Shown piece after piece: positions 25,113-34,821 of a DNA stretch of 64,000 nt. The notes beneath the pieces are model-generated. The model did not search any database and was not told the origin of the DNA. It saw nothing but the letters and a program-made list of their open reading frames with translations. Made by a program: the position numbers and the translations under genes. Positions within the stretch are counted from its first letter, which is position 1; every line of letters begins with the position of its first letter. The DNA lies in the NCBI GenBank assembly GCA_050260515.1, contig JBLNCI010000005.1, positions 59,652-123,651 on the forward strand. The letters are read 5' to 3'. Origin of the DNA: DATJIG01 sp050260515 (GTDB lineage: Bacteria > Pseudomonadota > Alphaproteobacteria > SMXQ01).

Positions 25113-25190
25113 GTGGCAAACCCGCGCACGCGGGTGCCAGAGTTTCTTCCGTCGACAAAAAACCTGGACCCCCGCTTTCGCGGGAGTGAC
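25113..25190. repeat. REP-like palindromic element, copy B
   Basis: cccgcgcacgcgggtgccagagtttcttccgtc ... cctggacccccgctttcgcgggagtgac (shortened). Two small palindromes flank a ccagagtttctt core, as in copy A at 24610-24683. It lies 22 bp before the end of the convergent tyrS and may act as its terminator region. Confidence 0.65.
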
Positions 25191-25211
25191 GATAGGAGCG
25201 GGTGTGCGGGC

Positions 25212-26453
25212 TTACTTCGCCACCAGCCGGCCGATCTTCTTCTTGCCCGCCTGCAGGCGCGCCTCGCCGTTCGCGAGGTCGGACTTGGTGATCGTGCGGG
25301 TCTCGTCGCTGACCGGCTGATCGTTGAGGCGCACCGCGCCCGAGCGCACCAGGCGCCGCGCCTCGCTCTTGCTCGCCGCGAACTTGAGATGTGTCAGCGC
25401 GTCGAGCAGCGAGAGATCGCCCGATAGATCGAGCGTCGGCATCGCCGCGCCCGAGGCTCCTTCCTCGAACGCGCGGCGCGCCGAGTCGGCGGCTTCCTCG
25501 GCCGCCTTGCGGCCGTGGACCAGCGCCGTCGCCTCAGTCGCCAGCACCTTCTTGGCCTCGTTGATCTCGGCGTCGCGAAGCGATTCGAGCCGCGCGATCT
25601 CGGCGAGCGGCAGCTCGGTGAAGAGTTTGAGGAACCGGCCGACGTCGGCGTCGGCGGTGTTGCGCCAGAACTGCCAGTAGTCGTAGGGCGACAGCTTGTC
25701 GGCCGTGAGCCACACCGCGCCGCGCGCGGTCTTGCCCATCTTCTCGCCGGTCGCGGTGGTGATGAGCGGCGAGGTCAGTCCGAACAGCTCGCGGTCGTCG
25801 ACGCGGCGGCCGAGCTCGACGCCGTTGACGATGTTGCCCCACTGGTCGGAGCCGCCCATCTGCAGCACGCAGCCGTGGCGCCGCGCCAGCTCCAGGAAGT
25901 CGTAGGCCTGGAGGATCATGTAGTTGAACTCGAGGAACGACAGCGGCTGCTCGCGCTCGAGGCGCAGCTTCACGCTGTCGAACGACAGCATGCGATTGAC
26001 CGAGAAGTGCCGTCCATAGTCGCGCAGGAACGGGATGTATTCGAGGCGGTCGAGCCAGTCGGCGTTGTTGGTCAGGATCGCGTCGGTCGCCCCGCCGCCG
26101 AACGTGATGAAGCGGTCGAAGATGCGCTGGATGCCGGCGATGTTCCGCGCAATGTCCTCTTCCGAGAGGAGCTTCCGGCTCTCGTCCTTGCCCGACGGGT
26201 CGCCCACTTTGGTCGTGCCGCCGCCCATCAGCGCGATCGGCTTGTTGCCGGTCTTCTGCCAGTGGCGCAGCAGCATGATCTGCACCAGGCTGCCGACGTG
26301 GAGGCTGTCCGCGGTCGCGTCGAAGCCGATGTAGGCGACCTGCGGCCGGTTCATGAGCTTCGCGTCCAGCGCCTCGAGGTCGGTGCACTGGTGCAGATAG
26401 CCGCGCTCGGTGACGACGCGGAGGAACTCGGAGCGGACGTTCGACGCGGCCAT
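25212..26453 (-). CDS. tyrS: tyrosyl-tRNA synthetase
   Basis: A class I synthetase of 413 residues that charges tRNA-Tyr. Signatures: HVGS in the HIGH position (ATADSLHVGSLVQIMLL), YDFLELARRHGCVLQMGGSD in the tyrosine pocket, KMGKT in the KMSKS position, and a C-terminal S4 RNA-binding domain (AASKSEARRLVRSGAVRLND). I start at MAASNVRSEFL. The frame is open 25 codons upstream but that part is not family-like. Divergent from anmK with 119 bp between, an order seen in other alphaproteobacteria. Confidence 0.95.
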   Translation of the reverse strand: MAASNVRSEFLRVVTERGYLHQCTDLEALDAKLMNRPQVAYIGFDATADSLHVGSLVQIMLLRHWQKTGNKPIALMGGGTTKVGDPSGKDESRKLLSEEDIARNIAGIQRIFDRFITFGGGATDAILTNNADWLDRLEYIPFLRDYGRHFSVNRMLSFDSVKLRLEREQPLSFLEFNYMILQAYDFLELARRHGCVLQMGGSDQWGNIVNGVELGRRVDDRELFGLTSPLITTATGEKMGKTARGAVWLTADKLSPYDYWQFWRNTADADVGRFLKLFTELPLAEIARLESLRDAEINEAKKVLATEATALVHGRKAAEEAADSARRAFEEGASGAAMPTLDLSGDLSLLDALTHLKFAASKSEARRLVRSGAVRLNDQPVSDETRTITKSDLANGEARLQAGKKKIGRLVAK

Positions 26454-26572
26454 GGTGTTCGCTTTGGACAGGGTGTTGCCCGCCCATTGCGGGCGGCGCC
26501 GTTCCTTAGCACAATTGGCCAAACCCATCCAACGGCCGCGCGACGCGCCGCGGCGGCCCGAGCACGGAAAAC

Positions 26573-27679
26573 ATGGCGGAATCAGTCTGGGCCGTGGGCC
26601 TGATGAGCGGCACGTCGACCGACGGCGTCGACGCGGCGCTGATCGAGACCGACGGCGTGCGGGTGACCGCGCGCGGGGCGTCGCTGACGCTTCCCTACGC
26701 CCCTGAGTTCCGCAAGCGCCTGCGCTCGGTGTTCGGCGAGTCCGCCGATCCGGCCGTGGTGGCCGAGGTCGAGGCCGATCTCACCGACATTCACGCCGAG
26801 GCGGTGCGGCGGCTGCTGGCGGAGGCCGGCCGCGCGCCGGCCGACATCGCCGTCGTGGGCTTCCACGGCCAGACCATCCACCACGCGCCGGCGATGGGCG
26901 TCACGCGCCAGATCGGCGCGGGCGACCGGCTCGCGCATGCCGTCGGCATCGACGTGGTGACGGACTTCCGCTCCGCCGACGTCGCGGCGGGCGGAGAGGG
27001 TGCGCCGCTCGCGCCGATGTATCACCTGGCGCTCGCCGCCGACCTGCCGCGGCCGCTCGCGGTGCTGAATATCGGCGGCGTCGCCAATGTGACCTGGATC
27101 GGCAACGCCGATCCCGGGGCCGACCTCGCTGCCGTTCCGGTGCTGGCGTTCGACACCGGTCCCGGCAACGCGCTGCTCGACGATTGGGCCGAGAAGCACA
27201 CCGGCGAGCCGATCGATCGCGGCGGCAGGCTCGCCGCGCAGGGGCGCGTCGACGAGGCGATTCTCTCGGCGCTGCTCGATGACGGCTACTACGAGCGCCC
27301 GCCGCCGAAGTCGCTCGACCGTCCGTCGCTCGAAGGTCTCCCGGTGGCGCGTCTGTCGGCGGCCGACGGTGCGGCGACTCTCGTCGCCTTCACGGCGGCG
27401 ACGATCGGCATCTCGGCCGCGCACTTTCCGGCGCCGGTGAGGCGATGGCTCGTCACCGGCGGCGGACGCCACAACCCGGTGCTGATGCGCGCGCTGAGCC
27501 AGGTGCTCGATGCGCCGGTCGGCCGTGTCGAGGACGCGGGCTGGGACGGCGATGCCTTGGAGGCGCAGGCGTTCGCCTTCCTCGCCGTCCGCGCGCTGCA
27601 AGGTTTGCCCCTCAGCCTGCCGGCAATCACCGGCGCGCGCGAAGCCGTGACCGGCGGGAAAATCCATCGGGCGCGGTAG
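26573..27679 (+). CDS. anmK: anhydro-N-acetylmuramic acid kinase
   Basis: A product of 368 residues. The enzyme opens and phosphorylates 1,6-anhydro-MurNAc released during murein turnover, giving MurNAc-6-phosphate for recycling. The ATP-binding start is VGLMSGTSTDGVDAALIETD. Family motifs GFHGQTIHHAP, VVTDFRSADVAAGGEGAPL, NIGGVANVTWI, FDTGPGNALLD and VTGGGRHNPVLM are all present. It fits functionally with the amidase and PBP1A at the left end. Length is normal. Confidence 0.95.
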   Translation: MAESVWAVGLMSGTSTDGVDAALIETDGVRVTARGASLTLPYAPEFRKRLRSVFGESADPAVVAEVEADLTDIHAEAVRRLLAEAGRAPADIAVVGFHGQTIHHAPAMGVTRQIGAGDRLAHAVGIDVVTDFRSADVAAGGEGAPLAPMYHLALAADLPRPLAVLNIGGVANVTWIGNADPGADLAAVPVLAFDTGPGNALLDDWAEKHTGEPIDRGGRLAAQGRVDEAILSALLDDGYYERPPPKSLDRPSLEGLPVARLSAADGAATLVAFTAATIGISAAHFPAPVRRWLVTGGGRHNPVLMRALSQVLDAPVGRVEDAGWDGDALEAQAFAFLAVRALQGLPLSLPAITGAREAVTGGKIHRAR

Positions 27680-27813
27680 GCGCGCGCTCGTTGCGGATCA
27701 ATACGCTTCATTCTCTTCCCGTCATGGCCGGGCCTCGGACGGGTTGCACCCCGCAGATTCTTCATTCAAGAGCCGCGCTGTGCGGCGGCGGGGTCCTCCA
27801 GTCCTCTTTCTTC

Positions 27814-27891
27814 GTCATGCCCGGCCTTGTGCCGGGCATCCACGTTCTTTCATAGAAACACGTGGATGGCCGGGGCAAGCCCGGCCATGAC
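27814..27891. repeat. 78-bp inverted repeat, dispersed-element type
   Basis: Two 32-bp arms (gtcatgcccggccttgtg... at 27814-27845 and ...gcaagcccggccatgac at 27860-27891) pair with a few mismatches around a 14-base loop. The sequence type is common as an intergenic repeat in Hyphomicrobiales genomes, from memory. Confidence 0.7.
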
Positions 27892-27934
27892 GCAAAAAGA
27901 GAACCCGTCGATCCGCAATGCCTCCGCCGACCTC

Positions 27935-28003
27935 CCACAGGCTCTTTCGCGACGGCCCCGTTTCTCCACAGCCCCCGCGCGAACCGGCCCAGACTTTCCA
28001 CAG
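27935..28003 (+). repeat. three CCACAG hexamers at 31-32 bp spacing
   Basis: CCACAG at 27935, 27966 and 27998, each preceded by pyrimidines. Spacing equals about three DNA turns. The middle copy reads ttctccaca, one base from the DnaA-box consensus. It may be chance. Confidence 0.35.
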
Positions 28004-28113
28004 CCCCCTTGTGCCGGATTTTGCGCGCGCGCAGATTGATCCGCGTCGCTTCGTGCGATCCACCGACTGCAGCGGTGGCCGCCCGAGGCCCCAAACGAGG
28101 AAAGGAGGTCGCC

Positions 28114-28299
28114 ATGACAACGAATCGAAGTCGCATCACGACAGCGGTTCGCGCGGCCGCCTTTCCGAACGGAGTGAGAAAGAGCACGGCGCTTCCCGGT
28201 GTGGTTGCGACGCACTTCTTTCGGGTACCCGCCAGGCCTGTACCGCGTCGCAGCCGCGACGGAGGAGTATCAGATGGGAACGGACCGCCCGGGATATGA
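28114..28299 (+). CDS. possible 61-residue basic protein
   Basis: MTTNRSRITTAVRAAAFPNG begins after an excellent ribosome-binding site (aaaggaggtcgcc). The product is Arg/Pro/Gly-rich and has no recognised domain. Another frame is also open across the same bases, so coding is doubtful. The Shine-Dalgarno sequence is the main argument. Confidence 0.3.
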   Translation: MTTNRSRITTAVRAAAFPNGVRKSTALPGVVATHFFRVPARPVPRRSRDGGVSDGNGPPGI

Positions 28300-28402
28300 G
28301 CGCCCCGGCTACCTTCTGACGCCATCGCCTCCTGGGATCAAAACAAGGATGACACGCTCTCACGTCATCGGCGCCCACGTGTGTCCAAAGCGCAGGCGGT
28401 AA
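28274..28402 (+). CDS. possible 42-residue basic protein
   Basis: MGTDRPGYERPGYLLTPSPP then a basic end (CPKRRR). GGAGGAG stands six bases before the ATG. It overlaps the preceding small ORF and has no recognised family. A perfect hairpin follows at 28441. Confidence 0.3.
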   Translation: MGTDRPGYERPGYLLTPSPPGIKTRMTRSHVIGAHVCPKRRR

Positions 28403-28440
28403 CGTCCGCGACGCGAGACACCGAAGCTCGCCTCACCGGC

Positions 28441-28466
28441 CCGCTCCGGGAGCAATCCCGGAGCGG
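28441..28466 (+). terminator. perfect 11-bp hairpin
   Basis: ccgctccggga / tcccggagcgg with loop gcaa, after the two small ORFs. No T-run follows, so it could be a terminator of a short transcript or only a structured element. Confidence 0.4.
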
Positions 28467-28504
28467 GCATGGGGCCACGCGTCACCGTCCGAAGGAAACC
28501 GAAT

Positions 28505-28539
28505 GACAAAACAACAATGCCCGGCGCGGGGCCGGGCAT
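28505..28539 (-). terminator. terminator of the alpha/beta hydrolase gene
   Basis: Stem gccgggcat / atgcccggc (28531-28539 with 28517-28525). Read on the minus strand it is followed by TTGTTGTTTTG, a good T-rich tail. Confidence 0.65.
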
Positions 28540-28571
28540 CGATGCGAGGACTGTCGTTGAGGAGGTCGCGC

Positions 28572-29240
28572 TCAGACCGCCTTCGCGACCTTGCCCGGCG
28601 GCGCGGCGAGCGCCTTCTGGAGATACTTGTCGATCGTCGAGGTCATCTCCTCGAGGTGATCGACGAAGAAATGGTTGGCGCCCTTGATCAGCTTGTAGTC
28701 GACGGTGATGTCGCGCTGCGACTGGAGCTTGTGGGCGAGCTTCGCCGCGTCGGCCTCGGGCACGAGCTCGTCCTTGTCGCCCTGGATGATGAGGCCCGAC
28801 GCCGGGCACGGCGCGAGGAACGAGAAGTCGTAGAGGTTCGCGGGCGGCGCGATCATCACGAAGCCCTCGATCTCGGGGCGGCGCATCAGGAGCTGGAGTC
28901 CGATCCATGCCCCGAACGAGAACCCGGCGATCCAGCAGCGTGGGGAATCCGGGTTGTGGGCCTGCAGCCAGTCGAGCGCCGCGGCCGCGTCGGCGAGCTC
29001 GCCCTGGCCGTGGTCGAAGGTGCCCTGGGAGCGGCCGACGCCGCGGAAGTTGAAGCGCAACGCCGCGAACTGGCGGCCGACGAAGGTGTGGAAGAGGTGA
29101 TAGACGACCTTGTTGTTCATCGTCCCGCCGCCCTGGGGATGGGGGTGCAGGATCAGGACCGTCGGCGGCTGCGGCGTCTTGGCGGGCTGATAGCGGCCTT
29201 CGAGCCGGCCGGCCGGTCCGTTGAAAATGATATCGGGCAT
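28572..29240 (-). CDS. alpha/beta hydrolase of the small-serine-hydrolase type
   Basis: A 222-residue cytoplasmic hydrolase. HPHPQGGGTMNNKVV forms the oxyanion-hole region, GFSFGAW holds the nucleophilic Ser, GDKDELVPEADA the Asp and GANHFFVDH the His, so the triad is complete. The group is widespread in proteobacteria and is annotated as a hydrolase of unknown substrate. Start at MPDIIFNGPAG, before which the frame is open but unlike the family. It has its own terminator and no operon partner. Confidence 0.85.
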   Translation of the reverse strand: MPDIIFNGPAGRLEGRYQPAKTPQPPTVLILHPHPQGGGTMNNKVVYHLFHTFVGRQFAALRFNFRGVGRSQGTFDHGQGELADAAAALDWLQAHNPDSPRCWIAGFSFGAWIGLQLLMRRPEIEGFVMIAPPANLYDFSFLAPCPASGLIIQGDKDELVPEADAAKLAHKLQSQRDITVDYKLIKGANHFFVDHLEEMTSTIDKYLQKALAAPPGKVAKAV

Positions 29241-29399
29241 CTCGTTACCTCTTTGGGGCGCGCCGCCTCCCCCTCGATCCCCCCGAGAGGGGATCCCAAC
29301 CGACGGGCGCGCCGGAAAACTCATGTTCGGTCAAGCTGGCCAGGCCGGAGACCCGGCGGCCACATCGCGGACCGGCCGGAACGCCGCCGCCGCCGCGTC

Positions 29400-29435
29400 T
29401 TGACCCCATACCTAAGCGGAATGTATGGTTATTCC
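29400..29435 (+). promoter_or_regulatory. promoter and overlapping palindrome of the cysE operon
   Basis: TTGACC (29400-29405), 18-bp spacer, TATGGT (29424-29429). The palindrome GGAAT-N8-ATTCC (29418-29435) spans the -10 element, so a bound regulator would block initiation. The operon encodes an Rrf2-type regulator, which is the first candidate for the ligand. Confidence 0.5.
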
Positions 29436-29592
29436 ACACTCCTTGAATCGGGTCCTTCCCCAGTCCTGTCCCGGCATCGGGACGGCGGGTCGGGCGCGGC
29501 GCGAGGGCAGTGGCGGGACTGCCCTGCGGGCGCAGCATCCCGCCCTCGGTGCACCGCCGAAGGCGGGCGACATTACCATGAGCGGGGCTAGG
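29436..29592 (+). other. long structured leader of the cysE operon
   Basis: About 155 bases between the predicted transcription start and cysE carry several nested inverted repeats: gtcccg-gcat-cgggac, ggcagt...actgcc, and cccgcc...ggcggg. I see no match to a riboswitch class I know. It may be an attenuator or only GC-rich spacer. Confidence 0.35.
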
Positions 29593-30321
29593 ATGTTCAA
29601 GGAGCTTCGTGACTTCATACGGTCCATCCGTGACCGCGACCCGGCCGCGCGCTCGACGCTCGAGGTGCTGTTCTGCTACCCGGGCGTACACGCGCTCGCG
29701 TTCTATCGCGCGGCCCACTGGCTGTGGCAGCTCGGCTTCACCACGCTGGCGCGGTTCGTCTCGCACATCGGCCGCCTGCTGACCGGGATCGAGATCCATC
29801 CGGCGGCGACGATCGGCCGCCGGCTGTTCATCGACCACGGCATGGGCGTCGTCATCGGCGAGACCTCGGTGGTCGGCAACGACGTGACGCTCTACCAGAG
29901 CGTGACGCTCGGCGGCACGTCGCTCGCGCGCGAGAAGCGCCATCCCACTCTCGAGGATGGGGTGATCGTCGGGGCCGGCGCGCAGATCCTCGGGCCGGTC
30001 CGCGTCGGGGCGGGCGCGCGCATCGGCGCCAATGCCGTCGTTGTGAAGGACGTGGCCCCCGGCGCGACGATGGTCGGCATCCCGGCCCGTGCCGCCGGCG
30101 AGAAGGTCCAGACGCAGCCGCCGGTCGCGCCGGTGTCGCGCGAGGCGCGAGGCGCGGAGTTCTGCGCCTACGGCACGCCGTCCACCGATCTTCCCGATCC
30201 GGTCGCGCGGGCGATCGACGCCCTGTGCCAGGAGGTCGCGGTGCTCAAGGCCCGCGTCGCCGAGCTCGAGGCCGAGCGCGCTCCCGAGGAGCGGGCGGCG
30301 GGCGGCCAGATCGGCCACTGA
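29593..30321 (+). CDS. cysE: serine O-acetyltransferase
   Basis: A product of 242 residues that acetylates serine with acetyl-CoA, the committed step of cysteine synthesis. It has the short alphaproteobacterial form: MFKELRDFIRSIRDRDPAAR, then the left-handed beta-helix with hexapeptide repeats (IHPAATIGRRLFIDHGMGVV, IGETSVVGNDVTLYQSVTLG) and the acceptor loop GGTSLAREKRHPTLEDGV. The catalytic His lies in DHGMG. Start at 29593; an ATG at 29578 would add five residues. First gene of a sulfur operon with an iscR-like gene, two desulfurases, fdx and mnmA. Confidence 0.92.
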   Translation: MFKELRDFIRSIRDRDPAARSTLEVLFCYPGVHALAFYRAAHWLWQLGFTTLARFVSHIGRLLTGIEIHPAATIGRRLFIDHGMGVVIGETSVVGNDVTLYQSVTLGGTSLAREKRHPTLEDGVIVGAGAQILGPVRVGAGARIGANAVVVKDVAPGATMVGIPARAAGEKVQTQPPVAPVSREARGAEFCAYGTPSTDLPDPVARAIDALCQEVAVLKARVAELEAERAPEERAAGGQIGH

Positions 30322-30365
30322 ACTTCGGCGACGCGCCGCAACCAACCTTTCACTCGGGAACCAGC

Positions 30366-30881
30366 ATGAAGCTCTCGACCAAAGGACGCTACGCCGTGAT
30401 GGCGATGACCGATCTCGCGATGACCTCGAGCGGGCGCCCGGTCGCGCTGGCCGACATCGCCAAGCGCCAGGAGATTTCGCTGTCGTACCTCGAGCAGTTG
30501 TTCGCGAAGCTGCGGCGCAGCGGGCTCGTGAAGAGCGTGCGCGGGCCCGGCGGCGGCTACCTGCTCGCGCACGGCGCCGAGGCGACGGCGATCTCCGCGA
30601 TCATCCTCGCGGTCGACGAGCCGATCCGCGCCACGCGCTGCACGCCCGGCGCGCCGATGGGATGCACCGGGCTGTCGAGCCGCTGCATGACCCACGGCCT
30701 GTGGGAGGCGCTCGGCAAGTCGATCCACGGATTCCTCGCCTCGGTCACCCTCGCCGATGTCTGCGCGGGCAAGCTGTCGGGTCAAGGCGAGGAGCACTGC
30801 GCCGCGCACGCGCACCTGCTGGCGATGGGCGCCTCGGGCGGAGCGCCGCTCGCCGCCGCGCCGTCCCGCAGCGCGGAGTAA
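30366..30881 (+). CDS. iscR: Rrf2-family regulator, IscR-like
   Basis: A product of 171 residues. The N-terminus MKLSTKGRYAVMAMTDLA and HTH (ADIAKRQEISLSYLEQLFAK) with the wing VRGPGGGYLLA are typical of Rrf2 proteins. Three cysteines in RCTPGAPMGCTGLSSRCMTH match the iron-sulfur ligands of IscR, so it probably senses cluster supply and represses the locus when clusters are plentiful. It follows cysE by 44 bp and precedes the desulfurases by 23 bp. The palindrome over the upstream promoter is a likely target. Confidence 0.88.
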   Translation: MKLSTKGRYAVMAMTDLAMTSSGRPVALADIAKRQEISLSYLEQLFAKLRRSGLVKSVRGPGGGYLLAHGAEATAISAIILAVDEPIRATRCTPGAPMGCTGLSSRCMTHGLWEALGKSIHGFLASVTLADVCAGKLSGQGEEHCAAHAHLLAMGASGGAPLAAAPSRSAE

Positions 30882-30904
30882 GGTCAATCCCGTACGGGTC
30901 TGCG

Positions 30905-32034
30905 ATGCCGTCCCGCGTCTATCTCGATCACAATGCCGGCTCGCCGCTGCGCCCCGACGCGCGCGACGCGATCACGGCCGCGCTCGCCATCGGCGCCAAT
31001 CCGTCGTCGGTGCACGCGCCGGGTCGTGAGGCGCGCGCGGCGATCGAGCAGGCGCGCGCCAGCGTCGCCGCGCTTGCCGGAGTGTCGCCGGAGTCGGTGG
31101 TGTTCACCTCCGGCGCCACCGAAGCGAACAATCTTGCCCTGAAGGGTGCTCCGGTCGCGCGACGGCTCGTCTCGACAATCGAGCACGCATCGGTGCTGGA
31201 AGCCGCACCCGACGCGGAGCGCATTCCGGTGGACGCCCGCGGCATCGTCGGTATCGCCGCGCTCGAGCGCATGCTCGCCGGCTCCGCGCCGACCCTCGTG
31301 TCGGTCATGGCGGCCAACAACGAGACCGGGGTCCTCCAGCCGATCGCCGAGATCGCGCGCGTCGTTCATGCCGCCGGCGCGCTGCTTCATTGCGACGCGG
31401 CGCAGGTGCCGGGCCGCATGGCGCTCGCGCCGATCACCGCCGTCGCCGATCTCGTGTCGCTGTCATCGCCGAAGATGGGCGGACCGCAGGGCGTCGGCGC
31501 GCTCATCGTGCGCGAGGGCGTGACGGTCGTTCCACTGATCGCCGGCGGCGGTCAGGAGCGACGTCTGCGCGCCGGAACCGAGAATCTCCTGGGGATCGCC
31601 GGCTTCGGCGCCGCCGCGCGTGCGGTGGCACGCGACGGCACCGCCGCTATGCGGCTCGCCGCGCTGCACGACCGCCTCGAGGCCGAGGCGTTGGCCGTCG
31701 CGCCGGAGGCGATCGTCATCGCCGCCGACGCGCCGCGTCTTGCCAACACCTCGGCGCTGGCGCTGCCCGGTATTCCGGCCGAGAGCCAGATCCTGTCGCT
31801 CGATCTCGCGGGCATCGCCATCGGCGCGGGCGCCGCATGCTCGTCGGGCAAGATCGCGCGCTCCCACGTGCTCGCCGCGATGGGAATTCCCGACCACATC
31901 GCCGCGGCGACGATCCGCGTCAGCCTGGGTCCGACGACGACCGACGCCGACGTCGACGCGTTCCTCGCCGCGTGGGCCGATCTGCGCGCCCGCGCACGGG
32001 CGAACCGTGGCGACGCGCGACGGGAGGTCGCGTG

Positions 32035-32035
<1 letters not shown>
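30905..32035 (+). CDS. cysteine desulfurase-family aminotransferase, first copy
   Basis: A 376-residue PLP enzyme of the NifS/IscS class. VYLDHNAGSPLRPDAR opens the fold, FTSGATEANNLALKG binds phosphate, IEHASVL holds the PLP-stacking His, and GAACSSGKIARSHVL carries the sulfur-accepting Cys on a short loop. The PLP lysine is in LSSPKMGGPQG. The residue before it is Pro where IscS/NifS have His, so its rate or specificity may differ. It overlaps the start of the second copy by one base (TGATG), which implies coupled translation. The frame is open upstream inside iscR, and the start at 30905 is chosen by homology. Confidence 0.85.
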
Positions 32036-33186
<1,151 letters not shown>

Positions 33187-33243
33187 TCGCCCGACCGCGT
33201 TCCCGAACCTTTCCATCATCCAACGTTCAGCAGCGAGACCCCA

Positions 33244-33576
33244 ATGCCACGTATGACGTTTATCGACCGCGACGGATCACGCCACGAGGTGGACGCTCCG
33301 GTCGGCCTTTCGGTGTTGGAGATCGCCCATGCCAACAACATCGACCTCGAGGGCGCGTGCGAGGGTTCGCTCGCGTGCTCGACCTGTCACGTGATCGTCA
33401 GCCCGGAGGACTACGAGCGCCTGTCCGAGGCGACCGAGGACGAGGAGGACATGCTCGACCTCGCGTTCGGGCTCACCCGCACGTCTCGGCTCGGCTGCCA
33501 GATCATCATGAGCGAGGAGCTCGACGGTCTCACCGTCAAGCTGCCGACCGAGACGCGCGACGCGCGCGCCGACTGA
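33244..33576 (+). CDS. fdx: [2Fe-2S] ferredoxin of the Isc type
   Basis: A 110-residue electron carrier used in iron-sulfur cluster assembly. The four cluster cysteines sit in GACEGSLACSTCHVIV (C-x5-C-x2-C) and RLGCQIIMSEELDG. The acidic run SEATEDEEDMLDLAFGLT is typical of adrenodoxin-like Fdx. Between iscS and mnmA, with 57 and 21 bp gaps, so very likely one transcript. Confidence 0.93.
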   Translation: MPRMTFIDRDGSRHEVDAPVGLSVLEIAHANNIDLEGACEGSLACSTCHVIVSPEDYERLSEATEDEEDMLDLAFGLTRTSRLGCQIIMSEELDGLTVKLPTETRDARAD

Positions 33577-33597
33577 GACGCGGAGGACCGCAAACGC

Positions 33598-34779
33598 ATG
33601 GCCGCGCCGCTCGACATCGCACCGCGCACCGAGAGGGCCGTGGCGCGGCCGTCGCTCGACGATCTCGGCGTCGCCGATCTCGCACCGGGGTCGCGCGTCG
33701 CGGTCGCCATGTCGGGCGGCGTCGATTCGTCGACGGTCGCCGCACTCCTCGCGGAGGCGGGATTCGACGTCGTCGGCGTCACGCTCCAGCTTTACGATTC
33801 CGGCGTCGCCAAGGGGAAGCCCGGCACCTGCTGCGCCGGCAGCGACATCCACGACGCGCGCGCCGTCGCGCGGCACATCGGCGTCCCGCACTACGTGCTC
33901 GACTTCGAAAGCCGGTTCAAGGCCGACGTGATCGAGCCGTTCGCCGAATCCTACGCGCGCGGCGAGACGCCGATCCCGTGCGTCGCGTGCAATCGCACGG
34001 TGAAGTTCCGCGACCTGCTCGCGATCGCCCGCGATCTCGGCGCGGCGGCGCTCGCGACCGGGCATTACGCGCGGCGCGTCGTCGGCGCGAACGGCCCCGA
34101 GCTGCACGCCGCCGCCGATGCCGGCCGCGACCAGAGCTACTTCCTGTTCGCGACCCGCGCGGACGAGCTCGCGTACCTGCGCTTTCCCCTCGGCGGCGCG
34201 CCGAACAAGGCGGCGACGCGCGCCCATGCCGCGCGCCTCGGCATCGCCATCGCCGACAAGCCCGACAGCCAGGATATCTGCTTCGTCCCCAACGGCGACT
34301 ACGCCAACGTCGTCGCGAAGCTCCGGCCCGACGCGATCGAGCCGGGCGACATCGTCCACGTCGACGGCCGCGTGCTGGGGCGGCACGACGGCATCATCCA
34401 CTTCACCGTCGGGCAGCGTCGCGGAGTCGGCGTTGGCGGCGTCGACGGCGCGTCGAGCGAGCGGCTCTACGTCGTCCGCGTCGAGCCCGATGCGCGCCGC
34501 GTCGTCGTCGGACCGCGCGAGGCGCTGGCGACCGCGACCGCACGCGTGGTCGGACTGAACTGGCTCGGCGATGGCGAGGCGACGCCGGGCCGCACCGTCG
34601 CCGGAGAGGTCAAGATCCGCTCGGCGCAGACTCCGGTCGCCGCGACCGTGACGTTCGCCGACGGCGGCGAGGCTCGCGTGGCATTCGCCGCCGCCGAGTT
34701 CGGTGTGGCGCCGGGCCAGGCGTGCGTCGTTTACGATGGGCCCCGCGTGCTCGGCGGCGGCTTCATCGCCCGGAATTGA
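33598..34779 (+). CDS. mnmA: tRNA-uridine 2-sulfurtransferase
   Basis: A product of 393 residues that thiolates U34 of tRNA for Lys, Glu and Gln, using ATP and sulfur relayed from IscS. The PP-loop is AMSGGVDSSTVA. The catalytic cysteines are in IPCVACNRTVKF and SQDICFVPNGDY. FTVGQRRGVGVGG and the C-terminal barrel complete the family pattern. The first 30 residues are an extra N-terminal stretch common in alphaproteobacteria. It is the last gene of the operon and is followed by the promoter of a tRNA gene. Confidence 0.95.
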   Translation: MAAPLDIAPRTERAVARPSLDDLGVADLAPGSRVAVAMSGGVDSSTVAALLAEAGFDVVGVTLQLYDSGVAKGKPGTCCAGSDIHDARAVARHIGVPHYVLDFESRFKADVIEPFAESYARGETPIPCVACNRTVKFRDLLAIARDLGAAALATGHYARRVVGANGPELHAAADAGRDQSYFLFATRADELAYLRFPLGGAPNKAATRAHAARLGIAIADKPDSQDICFVPNGDYANVVAKLRPDAIEPGDIVHVDGRVLGRHDGIIHFTVGQRRGVGVGGVDGASSERLYVVRVEPDARRVVVGPREALATATARVVGLNWLGDGEATPGRTVAGEVKIRSAQTPVAATVTFADGGEARVAFAAAEFGVAPGQACVVYDGPRVLGGGFIARN

Positions 34780-34821
34780 CGCCTATATAAGGCCGGTGCG
34801 ACAGGCCTTCGCCGACCAGCC

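Larger units (their letters stand above)
27680..28571. other. 892-bp gap with repeats and only doubtful ORFs
   Basis: No recognisable gene. It holds a large inverted repeat (27814-27891), three evenly spaced CCACAG hexamers (27935-28003), two short ORFs with strong Shine-Dalgarno sequences (28114, 28274) and two hairpins (28441-28466, 28517-28539). All are listed separately. Confidence 0.6.

Noticed and set aside
24600..25200. Possible CRISPR array from the repeated palindromes
   Set aside because: Only two imperfect copies about 500 bp apart with a gene between them; no regular spacers and no cas genes.
27935..28003. Possible replication origin from the CCACAG repeats
   Set aside because: Only one copy approaches a DnaA box; no dnaA, parAB or repABC gene and no AT-rich unwinding region is present.
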